A stretch of 64,000 nt of DNA from Actinomadura rayongensis (GCF_009831215.1 NZ_WUTW01000009.1:62001-126000), one strand, 5' to 3'. Positions 10,299 to 18,263 are shown, counted from the stretch's first letter. Made by a program: numbers and translations. The notes: generated from the letters alone by a model not told the origin.

Positions 10299-10745
10299 TC
10301 AGCCCTGCTCGGCGGGCGTGAGCGCGAACGCCGACGTGTCCGGCGGGTCGATCTTGCCGATCTGCATGAGCAGCGAGTGCAGGTCGTTGCACGCCCAGTG
10401 CTCGGCGACGCGGCCGTCCCGGATCCGCGCGATGTGGATCTCGTTCCAGACGACCGTGCGGCCCGTGGCGGGGACGCCGAACACCGGTCCCTTGTGCGTG
10501 CCGGTCAGGCGGACCTGCTGGATGACGAACCCGTCCACCTCGAAGTCGCGGATGATCTCGACGTTGAGGTCGGGGAACCCGGTCCGCTCGACGCGGATGA
10601 CCTGCTTGACGCCGTCGATGCCGGTGTCCATCCCGGGCGGGGCGTTGTGGTTGACGAAGTCGGGGGTCATGACCTCGTCGAGAACGTCGACGTCACCCTT
10701 CGAGAAGCCTTCCTCGATGATGCGTCGCGCCGTCAGTGCCGACAT
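10299..10745 (-). CDS. SnoaL-like / ester-cyclase family protein (NTF2-like fold)
   Basis: 148 residues, the usual size of SnoaL-type polyketide cyclases and related NTF2-like proteins. The pattern is family-typical: an N-terminal helix (LTARRIIEEGFSKGDVDVLDEVMTPDFVNH), the central G-x-D-G-VKQVIR segment, then beta strands ending in GRVAEHWACNDLHSLLMQIG. The ATG follows AAGGAG. The first 53 bp overlap the 3' end of the metallo-hydrolase gene, so the two are translationally linked. In aromatic polyketide pathways SnoaL relatives close a ring by intramolecular aldol chemistry or hydroxylate. Which of these applies here cannot be read from sequence. A paralogue lies at 11599-11988. Confidence 0.85.
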   Translation of the reverse strand: MSALTARRIIEEGFSKGDVDVLDEVMTPDFVNHNAPPGMDTGIDGVKQVIRVERTGFPDLNVEIIRDFEVDGFVIQQVRLTGTHKGPVFGVPATGRTVVWNEIHIARIRDGRVAEHWACNDLHSLLMQIGKIDPPDTSAFALTPAEQG

Positions 10746-11592
10746 GGTGCTCTCCTTGGAATGGTGTGCTGTTCTTCTCGGACAGTGCGACCTTGATGTT
10801 CACGAGCGTCCGGCCGGGTTCGAGCCACCCGGCGGCGGCGCCCGCGTCGAAGCGCCCGGCGACCGTCTCGGCGGGCAGTCCCTCGGCGTGGGCCTCGTCG
10901 GCGGCGGCGAGGACGCGGTCGAGGTAGTCGGCCAGGGCGTGCAGGGCCTCGGGTCCCGTCGGCGGGCCGTGGCCGGGCAGGACGGTGCGCGGACGCAGGG
11001 CGATCAGCTCGTCCAGCGCGGCGCGCCACCGCCCGATCCGGCCGTGGACGGCCAGCGGCGTGACCCCGGTGAAGCAGAGGTCCCCGGCCAGGAGCACCCG
11101 GTCGCCCGGGAGCCACAGGGCGACGTCGGCCGCCGAGTGCGCGTCCTCGAACGCCAGGGCCTCCACGCCGTCGGGCAACTCGTCGGCCAGATTCTGGACG
11201 GGCTCGGCGGGCGAGGTGTCCCACCCGGCCAGGCTTGGCGCGAACCGCGGCATGACCTGGCTCAGCAGGCCGGGCAGGTGCGGCCCGAGCATCGCCTTCG
11301 TGCTCGCGACGGTGCGCGGGTGCGCGATCGTCCGGACGCCCGCGAAGACCGCGTTCCCGCCGATGTGGTCGGCGTGGTTGTGGGTGTTGACGACGAGCGC
11401 GGCGTCACGTCCGCGCCGCGCGAGCGCCGCCCGGATCCCCCGCGCCATCTCCGGCAGCAGCATCGTGTCCACCACCGTGACCGGCTCCCTGAGCAGCAGC
11501 GCAGCGTTGGACATGCCGCCACCACCATCGCCATGCACGAGGGCCACGACGCCGTCGGCCAGCTCGGTCTCCCGCTGCGGAGGCAGGTCCAT
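10693..11592 (-). CDS. Metallo-beta-lactamase-fold hydrolase
   Basis: 299 residues. The zinc signature THNHADH (His71, His73, Asp75, His76) is intact. Further metal ligands are likely in GDLCFTG (Asp) and the VLPGHG motif (His). The family splits thioesters, esters or lactams in the cytoplasm. Within polyketide clusters some members act as stand-alone thioesterases that unload ACP-bound chains, which is a reasonable but unproven role here. It sits between the two SnoaL-like genes, 6 bp after one and overlapping the other by 53 bp, so it is co-transcribed with the type II PKS. Confidence 0.88.
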   Translation of the reverse strand: MDLPPQRETELADGVVALVHGDGGGGMSNAALLLREPVTVVDTMLLPEMARGIRAALARRGRDAALVVNTHNHADHIGGNAVFAGVRTIAHPRTVASTKAMLGPHLPGLLSQVMPRFAPSLAGWDTSPAEPVQNLADELPDGVEALAFEDAHSAADVALWLPGDRVLLAGDLCFTGVTPLAVHGRIGRWRAALDELIALRPRTVLPGHGPPTGPEALHALADYLDRVLAAADEAHAEGLPAETVAGRFDAGAAAGWLEPGRTLVNIKVALSEKNSTPFQGEHHVGTDGATHHRGRLLEG

Positions 11593-11598
11593 CGGCCG

Positions 11599-11988
11599 TC
11601 ACCGCTGGTTGGCTTGGATCTGCTGAACGAGCCAGGTGCGGTCGAGCATCGCGTGCCAGGAGACCAGGCGGTCCCCGTCGGCGCGGATGGTCTCGACGAC
11701 GCCCCAGGTCAGCCGCTCGTCGGTGCCGTTGGGCAGGCCGGACAGCGTCAGCTCCGCCGCCATCGCCCGGCCGTCGGCCGACTCGATGACGCCGTCGACC
11801 GTCTTCTCCAGCCCGGTGTAGAGGCCGCGCTGCTGCGCGAACAGCGCGGCGAGCGCGTCGGGTCCGCGCTGGTGCTTCGCGGACGTGCGGATCTCGATGT
11901 CGGCGCCGCACAGATCGCGCAGCGCGTCGTCGTCGGCGGCCTCGACCGCCTTGTAGGCCGCTTCCCAGAGTTCGCGGGCGCTGCGCAC
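11599..11988 (-). CDS. SnoaL-like / NTF2-fold protein
   Basis: 129 residues with a GTG start behind GGAGGGGACC. The N-terminus (ELWEAAYKAVEAADDDALRDLCGADIEI) and the final strands (WGVVETIRADGDRLVSWHAMLDRTWLVQQI) match the general pattern of NTF2-like SnoaL-family proteins that use a cone-shaped pocket for small hydrophobic molecules. It begins one base after the ABM gene ends and ends 6 bp before the metallo-hydrolase, so it belongs to the polyketide operon. It may be a second cyclase or a non-catalytic binding protein. It shares only fold-level resemblance with the 10299-10745 product. Confidence 0.78.
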   Translation of the reverse strand: MRSARELWEAAYKAVEAADDDALRDLCGADIEIRTSAKHQRGPDALAALFAQQRGLYTGLEKTVDGVIESADGRAMAAELTLSGLPNGTDERLTWGVVETIRADGDRLVSWHAMLDRTWLVQQIQANQR

Positions 11989-11989
11989 G

Positions 11990-12319
11990 TCAGGTCCCCT
12001 CCGCCATGATCCAGTCGACCTCGTAGACGTGGACGTCCACGTCGTCGGCGTACTTGTGCATTTCGAGGATGAGCGCGCGGCCCGCCTCGCTCTGGATGTA
12101 CTTCTGGAAGGCGCCGAGGTCGCTCCACTGCGCGTAGTTCGTGACGCGAACCCCGTCGACGCTGCGGTGGACGTTCGCCGAGACGAATCCCGGCATGTGC
12201 CGGACGACCTCTTCGGTCTCCTTCCGGATCGCGTCCGAAAGGGCCTGCTGGTTCTCCGGCGTGCAGTGGAAGATGTTGATGTAGGTCATGAGGCGCGCGT
12301 CGGCCGAAATGGTGCTCAT
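11990..12319 (-). CDS. Antibiotic biosynthesis monooxygenase (ABM) domain protein
   Basis: 109 residues. The start is the ATG that overlaps the stop of the upstream cupin gene (ATGA). The stretch MTYINIFHCTPENQQALSDAI, then MPGFVSANVHRSVDGVRVTNYAQW and an LEMHKYADDVDVHVYEV tail, is the ABM ferredoxin-like dimeric barrel. Small cofactor-free members such as ActVA-orf6 and TcmH oxidise naphthacenone or anthrone intermediates to quinones; others are merely ABM-like. Its place in a type II PKS operon favours quinone-forming oxidation of an aromatic intermediate, which is an inference. Confidence 0.87.
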   Translation of the reverse strand: MSTISADARLMTYINIFHCTPENQQALSDAIRKETEEVVRHMPGFVSANVHRSVDGVRVTNYAQWSDLGAFQKYIQSEAGRALILEMHKYADDVDVHVYEVDWIMAEGT

Positions 12320-13041
12320 CGGTGCACTCCGGCGGTCTCGGCCACGACGGCGAAGCTGCGGAACTCGGGGTCGGTGTAGCACGCGCGCATGGGCCGGACG
12401 AGGTCCTTGTGCTCTTCTGACTTCTCCCAGGCGAAGAAGTCCGCGACTGAAGTCCATTCGCTGGTGATCATCCACTGGGCCGGGTCGTCGGGCGACTGGC
12501 AGATCTGGTCGCGGATGTGGCCGGGCGTGTTCGCGACGCTGTAGCGGACCTTCTCGTAGGCGGCGAGGAAGTCCGCCCGCTTCTCCTCCGCGACCCGCAT
12601 CGAAAACATGATCCGGGCCGTCTCGGACTTACCGTTCGCCGTCCTGGCCTGCGGGTCGGCGATGATCTCGGTGTCGATGTGGCTGAGCGAGGGGTCGGGG
12701 GCGAGCGGGCCGAGGTGGTAGATGTTCAGCGCCTCGGTGTCGCCGACGTTGCGCAGGCGGTGCCGCAGGCCGATCGGCACGTACATCGCCTCGCCGGGCG
12801 ACAGCGTCCATTCCTCGCCCTCGATGTCGAGAACCTGCTCGCCGCGGATGCAGAACAGGAACTCCTCGGAGTAGGGGTGGAAGTGCTCGACGACCCGGTC
12901 GCCGGGCTGGAGAACGGTCGTCCCCATGTAGCCGGAGCGGCTCCCGACCGTTCCCGGTCCGAGGACGATGCGCAGCTCGCCGCCGCGAGCGCGTCCGGGC
13001 GTGATCTCGTCGGCGCGAATGCGGGCCGGTTTCTTCGTCAT
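12316..13041 (-). CDS. Cupin fused to SchA/CurD-like domain, polyketide cyclase type
   Basis: 241 residues from the chosen ATG (MTKKPARIR); an in-frame ATG three codons upstream (13050) is also possible. Residues about 10-120 form a cupin: LQPGDRVVEHFHPYSEEFLFCIRGEQVLDIEG carries the His/Glu metal-ligand motif, and a second box follows at PGEAMYVPIGLRHRLRNVG. Residues about 140-240 form a SchA/CurD-like domain (IMFSMRVAEEKRADFLAAYEKVRYSVANTPGHIRDQICQS, ending in the MITSEWTSVADFFAWEKS segment). Spore-pigment and tetracenomycin-type clusters encode cupin (TcmJ/WhiE-II-like) and SchA/CurD (WhiE-I-like) proteins as separate genes; here they are one chain. It likely helps folding or cyclisation of the poly-beta-ketone. 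Confidence 0.85.
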   Translation of the reverse strand: MTKKPARIRADEITPGRARGGELRIVLGPGTVGSRSGYMGTTVLQPGDRVVEHFHPYSEEFLFCIRGEQVLDIEGEEWTLSPGEAMYVPIGLRHRLRNVGDTEALNIYHLGPLAPDPSLSHIDTEIIADPQARTANGKSETARIMFSMRVAEEKRADFLAAYEKVRYSVANTPGHIRDQICQSPDDPAQWMITSEWTSVADFFAWEKSEEHKDLVRPMRACYTDPEFRSFAVVAETAGVHR

Positions 13042-13119
13042 GGGCACCATGCTCGTCCGGCGCCGCCGCCGGCACATCCGCACTCTGCCGCACAACGGCT
13101 GCGGGGAATCCGCAGCGGC

Positions 13120-13833
13120 TCACGCGGACTTCTCCCGGCGCGCGTCCAGTTCGCGGAATCCGTGGGTGCAGGCGAAAACGGCGAGCTGCGTCCGGTCGCG
13201 CAGTTCCAGGACGCGCAGCAGCGACGAAATATGCGTCTTCACCGTGGGCCGGCTGAGCCGCAGCCGGTCGGCGATCTCGATGTTGGTCAGCCCGAGGCCG
13301 ACCAGCCCGAGGATCTGCCGCTGCCGGGGCGTCAGCTTCACCCTGCCGACGTCCGGCGCGACGGGCTCGGGCGCGGCCCGAACGCCGTAGCGCAGCGTCG
13401 TCACGAGGTCCCGCGCGACGTGCGGGTCGAGCGCGACGCCGCCCCGGTCGACGGCCCGGATCGCCTCCACGAGGCTCTGCACCGGCGTGTCCTTGTGCAG
13501 GAATCCCTGGGCGCCGCCGCGCAGCACCTCGATCGCGGCGCCCGAGTCCCGGTCCGACGACAGCGCGATCACCTGGACCGCCAGCTCCGAGGTACTGCCG
13601 ACGATCTGCCGGGCCAGCAGGTCGCCGACGTCGAAGCCGTCCAGGTCCATCAGCAGCACGCGCGGCCGGTGTTCGCGCAGGACCCGCGGGCTGTAGCCGG
13701 CACAGTCGAATTCGGCGACGACGTCCAGGCCGGGGATCGCGCGGAGCACGGTCATCAGGCCCGCGCGGTAGACGCCGGGGGCTCCGCACACGGCGACGGA
13801 GAGCACATCGTTCGGGCTGCCAGAGATTTGCAT
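13120..13833 (-). CDS. LuxR/NarL-family regulator with atypical receiver domain
   Basis: 237 residues, ATG behind GGGGTGG. The N-terminal receiver (about 8-125) keeps the phospho-acceptor strand LLMDLDGFD and the Lys of GFLHKD, but the acidic pair normally in the first loop (DD) is replaced by CGAPGV. Mg-dependent phosphorylation is therefore doubtful. The C-terminal HTH (about 165-230: LTPRQRQILGLVGLGLTNIEIADRLRLSRPTVKTHISSLL) is a normal LuxR DNA-binding domain. No kinase is adjacent. It lies between the minimal type II PKS and the cyclase genes on the same strand, which suggests a pathway-specific activator. It has its own 273-bp upstream gap, so an internal promoter is likely. Confidence 0.88.
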   Translation of the reverse strand: MQISGSPNDVLSVAVCGAPGVYRAGLMTVLRAIPGLDVVAEFDCAGYSPRVLREHRPRVLLMDLDGFDVGDLLARQIVGSTSELAVQVIALSSDRDSGAAIEVLRGGAQGFLHKDTPVQSLVEAIRAVDRGGVALDPHVARDLVTTLRYGVRAAPEPVAPDVGRVKLTPRQRQILGLVGLGLTNIEIADRLRLSRPTVKTHISSLLRVLELRDRTQLAVFACTHGFRELDARREKSA

Positions 13834-14106
13834 CGAACCACCCCGGGAGCGAGATTCGGAACCTGCGAACGTGCCGGTCGGGCGGCATCGTGAGGCCCCG
13901 GGGGACGGCTCCCGGCGCCTACCGCAGCCGCCCGTTCGAGCCTCGCATGAACATGTCGCCCGGACCCACCACACTTAAGATCAACAAGTTGTCAGCCCGG
14001 AGAACAAGAGTCTCGACTGTCCGGGGTCGGCCGATTCGGTAACGCGCTCGGGGGGAAGCCTTCCGTAAACGCCGCTAAACCTCCCGGCGGGACGTGATTC
14101 GCAACC

Positions 14107-15342
14107 TCATGGCCCGCCCGTCCGGCCGGAACGGCGCAGCACGAGCGCGCTGTTGAACCCGCCGTGGCCGCGCGCGGCGACCACGACGGTCCCGATCGGC
14201 ATCTCCCTCGGCTCCCGGACGAGGTCCAGCCCGTACGCGGGATCGGGGTCGTCCAGGTTGCCCACGGGCGGGGCGACCCCGGCGCGCATCGCGAGCAGCG
14301 CGGTCGCGGCGTTCAGCGCCGAGCCGCCCGCGCACAGCCGGCCGACGAGGCCCTGCGGCGCGGTCACCGGGACGCCGTACGGGCCGAACACCGCGCGCAG
14401 GGCGGCGGCCTCGGCAGCGTCCGCGCCGGGCGTGCCCGCGCCGTCGGCGAACACCAGGTCCACTTCGTCCGGGCGGACGCCCGCGCGGTCGAGCGCCTGC
14501 CCGATGGCGCGGGCGTACTGACGTCCGTCCGGCGCGGCCTCGCGGTAGTGGTGGGCGTCGTGGGTGGCCGCGTGGCCCGCCACCACGCCGTAGATCGCGG
14601 GGGCGGACCGCTCCGCCGCCGCGTCGGCGTCCTCGACGACGAGCACCGCGCCGCCCTCGCCCGGAACGTGCCCGTTCGCGGCGGTGTCGAACGGCTTGTA
14701 GGCGGCGCGCGGGTCGGCCGCCGCCGACATCCGCCCGCCGGTGACCTGGCAGGCGAGCGCGTACGGGGACAGCGGCGCCTCGGTCCCGCCCGCGAGGACG
14801 GCGCCGGTGCCGCGCCGGATCGTCCGCTCGGCCCAGCCGAGGCTGTCGACGCCGCCCGCCGCGTCCGAGACGAGCACCCCGGACGGCCCCTTCGTCCCGT
14901 GCCGGATCGACACCTGGCCGGTGCTCGCGGCGTAGAACCACGCGATGGACTGGTACGCGCCGACGGCCCGGCTGCCCCGGCTCCACAGCGCCTGGATCTC
15001 GCGCTGGCCGAACTCGTTGCCGCCCGAGCCGCTGCCGAGGATCACCGACGTCGCGTACGGGTCGCGGGCGGACGGGTCGTACGCCGCGTCCGCCAGCGCC
15101 AGCCGCGCCGCCGCGAGCGCCAGCCACGTCCACCGGTCGGTCTGGACGGCGAGCCGGTCCGGGACGTGGTCGGCGACCCGGAACCCGGTGACCTGCCCGG
15201 CGAGCGTCGTGCCGTACCGGGACGCGTCGAACGCCTCGATGGGCCGGACGGCCAGCTCGCCCGCCAGCGTCGCGCGCCAGTGCTCGTCCGCGCCGACGCC
15301 GGTGGGCGCGACGATCCCGAGCCCGGTGACGGCGGCGGTCAT
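14107..15342 (-). CDS. Type II PKS ketosynthase beta subunit / chain length factor
   Basis: 411 residues. The ATG overlaps the KS-alpha stop (ATGA), the classic coupled KS-alpha/CLF arrangement. It has the KAS fold but no catalytic Cys: the nucleophile region reads VLVSDAAGGVDSLGW. Actinorhodin-type CLFs have Gln at this point (E-Q-A-G-G) to decarboxylate malonyl-ACP for priming; here it is Ala161. The catalytic His motifs of active KSs are also lost (FADGAGTPGAD in place of NAHGTGT), as expected for a CLF. It pairs with KS-alpha and sets chain length. The missing Gln suggests priming by another route, perhaps a chain from the type I PKS. Confidence 0.95.
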   Translation of the reverse strand: MTAAVTGLGIVAPTGVGADEHWRATLAGELAVRPIEAFDASRYGTTLAGQVTGFRVADHVPDRLAVQTDRWTWLALAAARLALADAAYDPSARDPYATSVILGSGSGGNEFGQREIQALWSRGSRAVGAYQSIAWFYAASTGQVSIRHGTKGPSGVLVSDAAGGVDSLGWAERTIRRGTGAVLAGGTEAPLSPYALACQVTGGRMSAAADPRAAYKPFDTAANGHVPGEGGAVLVVEDADAAAERSAPAIYGVVAGHAATHDAHHYREAAPDGRQYARAIGQALDRAGVRPDEVDLVFADGAGTPGADAAEAAALRAVFGPYGVPVTAPQGLVGRLCAGGSALNAATALLAMRAGVAPPVGNLDDPDPAYGLDLVREPREMPIGTVVVAARGHGGFNSALVLRRSGRTGGP

Positions 15343-16616
15343 CGCCGCGCCCCGGGTCGTGCCAGGACGATCGCCGACTGGAACCCGCCGAACCCGCTCC
15401 CGACCGACAGCGCGACGTCCACCCGCTGGTCGCGGGCGACGTTCGGGACGTAGTCCAGGTCGCACTCGGGGTCGGGGATCTCGTAGTTCGCGGTCGGCGG
15501 CACCACGTCGTGCTCGACGGCGAGCGCGCACGCCGCGACCTCGATCGCGCCGATCGCGCCGAGCGAGTGCCCGACCATCGACTTGATCGAGCTGACGGGC
15601 GTCCGGTAGATGTGCTCGCCGAGGCTGCGCTTGAACGCGGCCGTCTCGTGCCGGTCGTTCTGCTTGGTGCCCGAGCCGTGCGCGTTGACGTAGTCGACGG
15701 CGGTGGGGTCGAGCCGGGCCTCGTCAAGCGCGGCAGTGATCGCGACGGCCATCTCCGCGCCGTCGGGCCGCAGCCCGGTCATGTGGTAGGCGTTGCTGCG
15801 GTTCGCGTACCCGGCGATCTCGGCGTAGACGTGCGCGCCGCGCCGGCGGGCGTGCTCGGCGTCCTCCAGGACGAGCACCGCCGACCCCTCGCCCATCACG
15901 AACCCGTCGCGGGTCGCGTCGAACGGGCGCGACGCGTGCTCGGGGTCGTCGTTGCGGGCGCTGGTCGCGCGGATCGCGTCGAAGCAGGCCATCGAGATCG
16001 GCGTGACGGGCGCGTCGGCGGCGCCGGTGACGACGACGTCGGCCGCGCCGTCCTCGATGAGCCGCGCCGCGTGCCCGACCGCGTCGATCCCGGACGTGCA
16101 GCCGGTCGACACGACGGTCGCGGGGCCGTGCGCGCCGAACCGGAACGCGACCTCGGCGGCCAGGCTGCTCGGGACGAGCGCGTGGTAGAGGAAGTCGGTG
16201 GCGAACGCCGGGTCCACGAGCCAGTGCTCGCCGCCGTCGCTGGCGACGACGTACTCGTCCTCCAGCCGGGTGCTCGCGCCGACGGCGCTGCCGAGGCAGA
16301 CGGCCATCCGGTCGCGGTCGAGGGCGTCGCCCGCGACGTCCAGGCCCGCGTCGGCCACCGCCTCGTCGGCCGCGACCAGCGCGAACTGGATGAACCGGTC
16401 GTTGCGGAAGACCTCCTGCCGGGTGAGGCCCGCCGCGAGCGGGTCGAAGTCCACTTCGGCCGCGATCTGCGACCGGAGGCGTCCGGGGTCGAACAGCGAG
16501 ATCCGCCGGGTCGCGGTGCGGCCCTCGGTGAGCGCCTGCCAGAACGCCTTGCGCGTGGTGCCGCCGGGCGCGACCACCCCGATCCCGGTCACCGCGATGC
16601 GCCGCCGGCCGGTCAT
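15339..16616 (-). CDS. Type II PKS ketosynthase alpha subunit
   Basis: 425 residues, full length for the family. The active-site Cys173 lies in VVSTGCTSGIDAVGHA, and the catalytic histidines are in VNAHGSGTKQNDRHETAAFK and SMVGHSLGAIG. It catalyses decarboxylative Claisen condensations of malonyl-ACP as a heterodimer with the CLF encoded next, building a poly-beta-ketone in the cytoplasm. The start overlaps the ACP stop by 4 bp and the stop overlaps the CLF start by 4 bp. Gene order is ACP, KS-alpha, CLF, whereas many clusters place the ACP after the CLF. Confidence 0.97.
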   Translation of the reverse strand: MTGRRRIAVTGIGVVAPGGTTRKAFWQALTEGRTATRRISLFDPGRLRSQIAAEVDFDPLAAGLTRQEVFRNDRFIQFALVAADEAVADAGLDVAGDALDRDRMAVCLGSAVGASTRLEDEYVVASDGGEHWLVDPAFATDFLYHALVPSSLAAEVAFRFGAHGPATVVSTGCTSGIDAVGHAARLIEDGAADVVVTGAADAPVTPISMACFDAIRATSARNDDPEHASRPFDATRDGFVMGEGSAVLVLEDAEHARRRGAHVYAEIAGYANRSNAYHMTGLRPDGAEMAVAITAALDEARLDPTAVDYVNAHGSGTKQNDRHETAAFKRSLGEHIYRTPVSSIKSMVGHSLGAIGAIEVAACALAVEHDVVPPTANYEIPDPECDLDYVPNVARDQRVDVALSVGSGFGGFQSAIVLARPGARR

Positions 16617-16867
16617 CGCGCGTGCTCGCTCAGTCCCTCGTTGACGAGCCCCAGCAGCTCCCCGAAGGTCGCGTCCGTCCGCCCGTCCCCGATGTCGACG
16701 CCGTAGCGGTCGGCGACCTCGGCCGTGAGCTGCAGCAGGGCCAGCGAGTCGAGGTCCACGTCGGCGAGGGTCGCGCCCTCGTCGTGGGTCACCGCGTCGC
16801 GCGGCAGGCCCACCTTGGCGACCAGGATCTCCATCAGGTCCATCATGGTGAATGTCGGTTCGGCCAT
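16613..16867 (-). CDS. Type II PKS acyl carrier protein
   Basis: 84 residues starting MAEPTFTMMDLMEILV, with ATG after GAGGGGAAACA; an upstream in-frame start at 16894 lacks such a site. The phosphopantetheine Ser lies in DVDLDSLALLQL, and the flanking helices match aromatic-PKS ACPs. It carries the growing chain between KS-alpha/CLF and the cyclases. It is the first gene of the minus-strand cluster, so the promoter for ACP-KS-CLF should lie in the 517-bp upstream gap. Confidence 0.94.
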   Translation of the reverse strand: MAEPTFTMMDLMEILVAKVGLPRDAVTHDEGATLADVDLDSLALLQLTAEVADRYGVDIGDGRTDATFGELLGLVNEGLSEHAR

Positions 16868-17384
16868 TGTTTCCCCTCGCATTTCACCGGTCACAACAAC
16901 GAGAGGCTACGCATGGTCCGCGCGGATATCTTCGGCCGGGAGAATGAATTCGCGATCGGTTCGGCCACCGGAACGGGCAGATCTAAATTTGGCTGGTATA
17001 CCTCGGTGAGCGACGCCGGGAGTCATACCAGGGACCTAGTCCGACATGCGCGGACGCCCGCCGGTTCATCCTCGGGAATGAGGTGGACCGGGTCCGGCGG
17101 CGGAGGCGAACCGGCAGGACGACGGCGAGACGCATGTCACGTTGCACCATTTCTAAAGTCGATTTATGGAACGTGGGGCACGGCATTTTTCCCGCCATTC
17201 ATTGACAGCGCCGTCCGGCCCGTGCTTCGCTGACTGCGGTGCCGGGTGCGCCTTACGGCCACCGAATCCACGACGATCCGCGCGGCGCCCGCCGCAATTT
17301 CGCGGCGCCGCCGCATATTCCGAGAAACCTTTCCGCGCGCCGCCGGGCGACCGCCCGGGCGGCGCGCCGCGTGAAGGGACGCGA
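16868..17384. promoter_or_regulatory. 517-bp divergent intergenic region between type II PKS and methyltransferase operons
   Basis: No convincing gene; the short open frames here have poor codon use. The stretch at 16868-17220 is less GC-rich than its surroundings and should contain both divergent promoters. An inverted repeat, CTGGTAT (16993-16999) and ATACCAG (17025-17031), brackets a GGTATACC palindrome (16995-17002) and is a candidate operator. A TTGACA at 17202-17207 faces the methyltransferase genes but has no good -10 at the usual spacing. Confidence 0.5.
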
Positions 17385-18251
17385 ATGGACGCAGCATCCG
17401 TTGCCACCAAACCGCCCGCCGGCGTCGGCGTCACCTCCGTCGCGGTGGCCATGGCCCGCGCGCAGGAGACCGCCCGCGAGACCCCGCTGTTCCGCGACCC
17501 GTACGCCGCCGCGTTCGTGGCGGCGGCCCGGGAGTGGCTGGACGTCCCCGGCGAGGAGAACCAGTGGGACTCGCTCGTCGCGTGGGTCGACCTGTTCTAC
17601 TCGCGCGGCGTCGTCCGGACCCGCTTCATCGACGACTACCTCGCCGCCGCGACGGCGGGCGCGTGCGGGCAGGTCGTCCTGCTCGGCGCCGGGCTGGACA
17701 CGCGCGCGTTCCGGCTGCCGTGGCGCGCCGGGGTCCGCGTGTTCGAGGTGGACACCGCGCCGGTGTTCGCGTTCAAGGAGCGCGTGCTCGCCGGGGAGGT
17801 CGCGACGCCCGCCTGCCCCCGGACGATCATCGAGGCCGACCTGCGCGACGACTGGGCCGCGCGGCTGGACGCGACCGGGTTCGACCCGTCCGTCCCGACG
17901 GCGTGGGTGGCCGAGGGCGTCCTGCCGTACCTGTCGGTCGGCGAGGCGCGGCACCTGCTCACCGTCGTCGGCGACCGCTCCGCGCCCGGCAGCAGGCTGA
18001 CGTTCGAGCACACCGGCAAGGGCCGGCAGGCGGCGACCGTCGCGGCGTCCACGGCCCGCGCGCTGTCGCTGCCCGGCGCCGGGAGGATCGGCGCGCACTT
18101 CAAGGGCGGTCTCGGCCCGACCGGACGGGACTGGCTGGCCGGCGCCGGCTGGACGACCCGCGCCGACGACCGGGCGGAGGTCGGCCGCGGCTACGGCCGT
18201 CCCGACGTCCGGCTGCCCGGCGGCGAGTTCGTCACCGCGACCCGCGACTGA
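17385..18251 (+). CDS. SAM-dependent methyltransferase, PPM/leucine carboxyl methyltransferase family
   Basis: 288 residues, ATG behind AAGGGA; longer in-frame versions lack a ribosome site. It shows the family signature: TSVAVAMARAQETARETPLFRDPYAAAF near the N-terminus, VVLLGAGLDTRAFRLPW (SAM-binding loop) and VFEVDTAPVFAFKERVL, with a WVAEGVLPYLS segment that places substrate. Bacterial members are mostly O-methyltransferases of uncharacterised or secondary-metabolite substrates. It heads the divergent operon opposite the PKS genes, so tailoring of the polyketide is plausible. A paralogue closes the operon at 20186. Confidence 0.88.
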   Translation: MDAASVATKPPAGVGVTSVAVAMARAQETARETPLFRDPYAAAFVAAAREWLDVPGEENQWDSLVAWVDLFYSRGVVRTRFIDDYLAAATAGACGQVVLLGAGLDTRAFRLPWRAGVRVFEVDTAPVFAFKERVLAGEVATPACPRTIIEADLRDDWAARLDATGFDPSVPTAWVAEGVLPYLSVGEARHLLTVVGDRSAPGSRLTFEHTGKGRQAATVAASTARALSLPGAGRIGAHFKGGLGPTGRDWLAGAGWTTRADDRAEVGRGYGRPDVRLPGGEFVTATRD

Positions 18252-18263
18252 CGAGGAGCCGAC

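Noticed and set aside
1852..12009. A single 3385-codon open frame on the plus strand
   Set aside because: It runs antisense to the type I PKS and the genes before it. Its product is a low-complexity Arg/Gly/Ala/Pro chain without domains, as expected for the mirror frame of very GC-rich coding DNA.
17202..17207. TTGACA as a -35 box for the methyltransferase operon
   Set aside because: No acceptable -10 element occurs 16-18 bp downstream, so it is mentioned only as part of the intergenic region.
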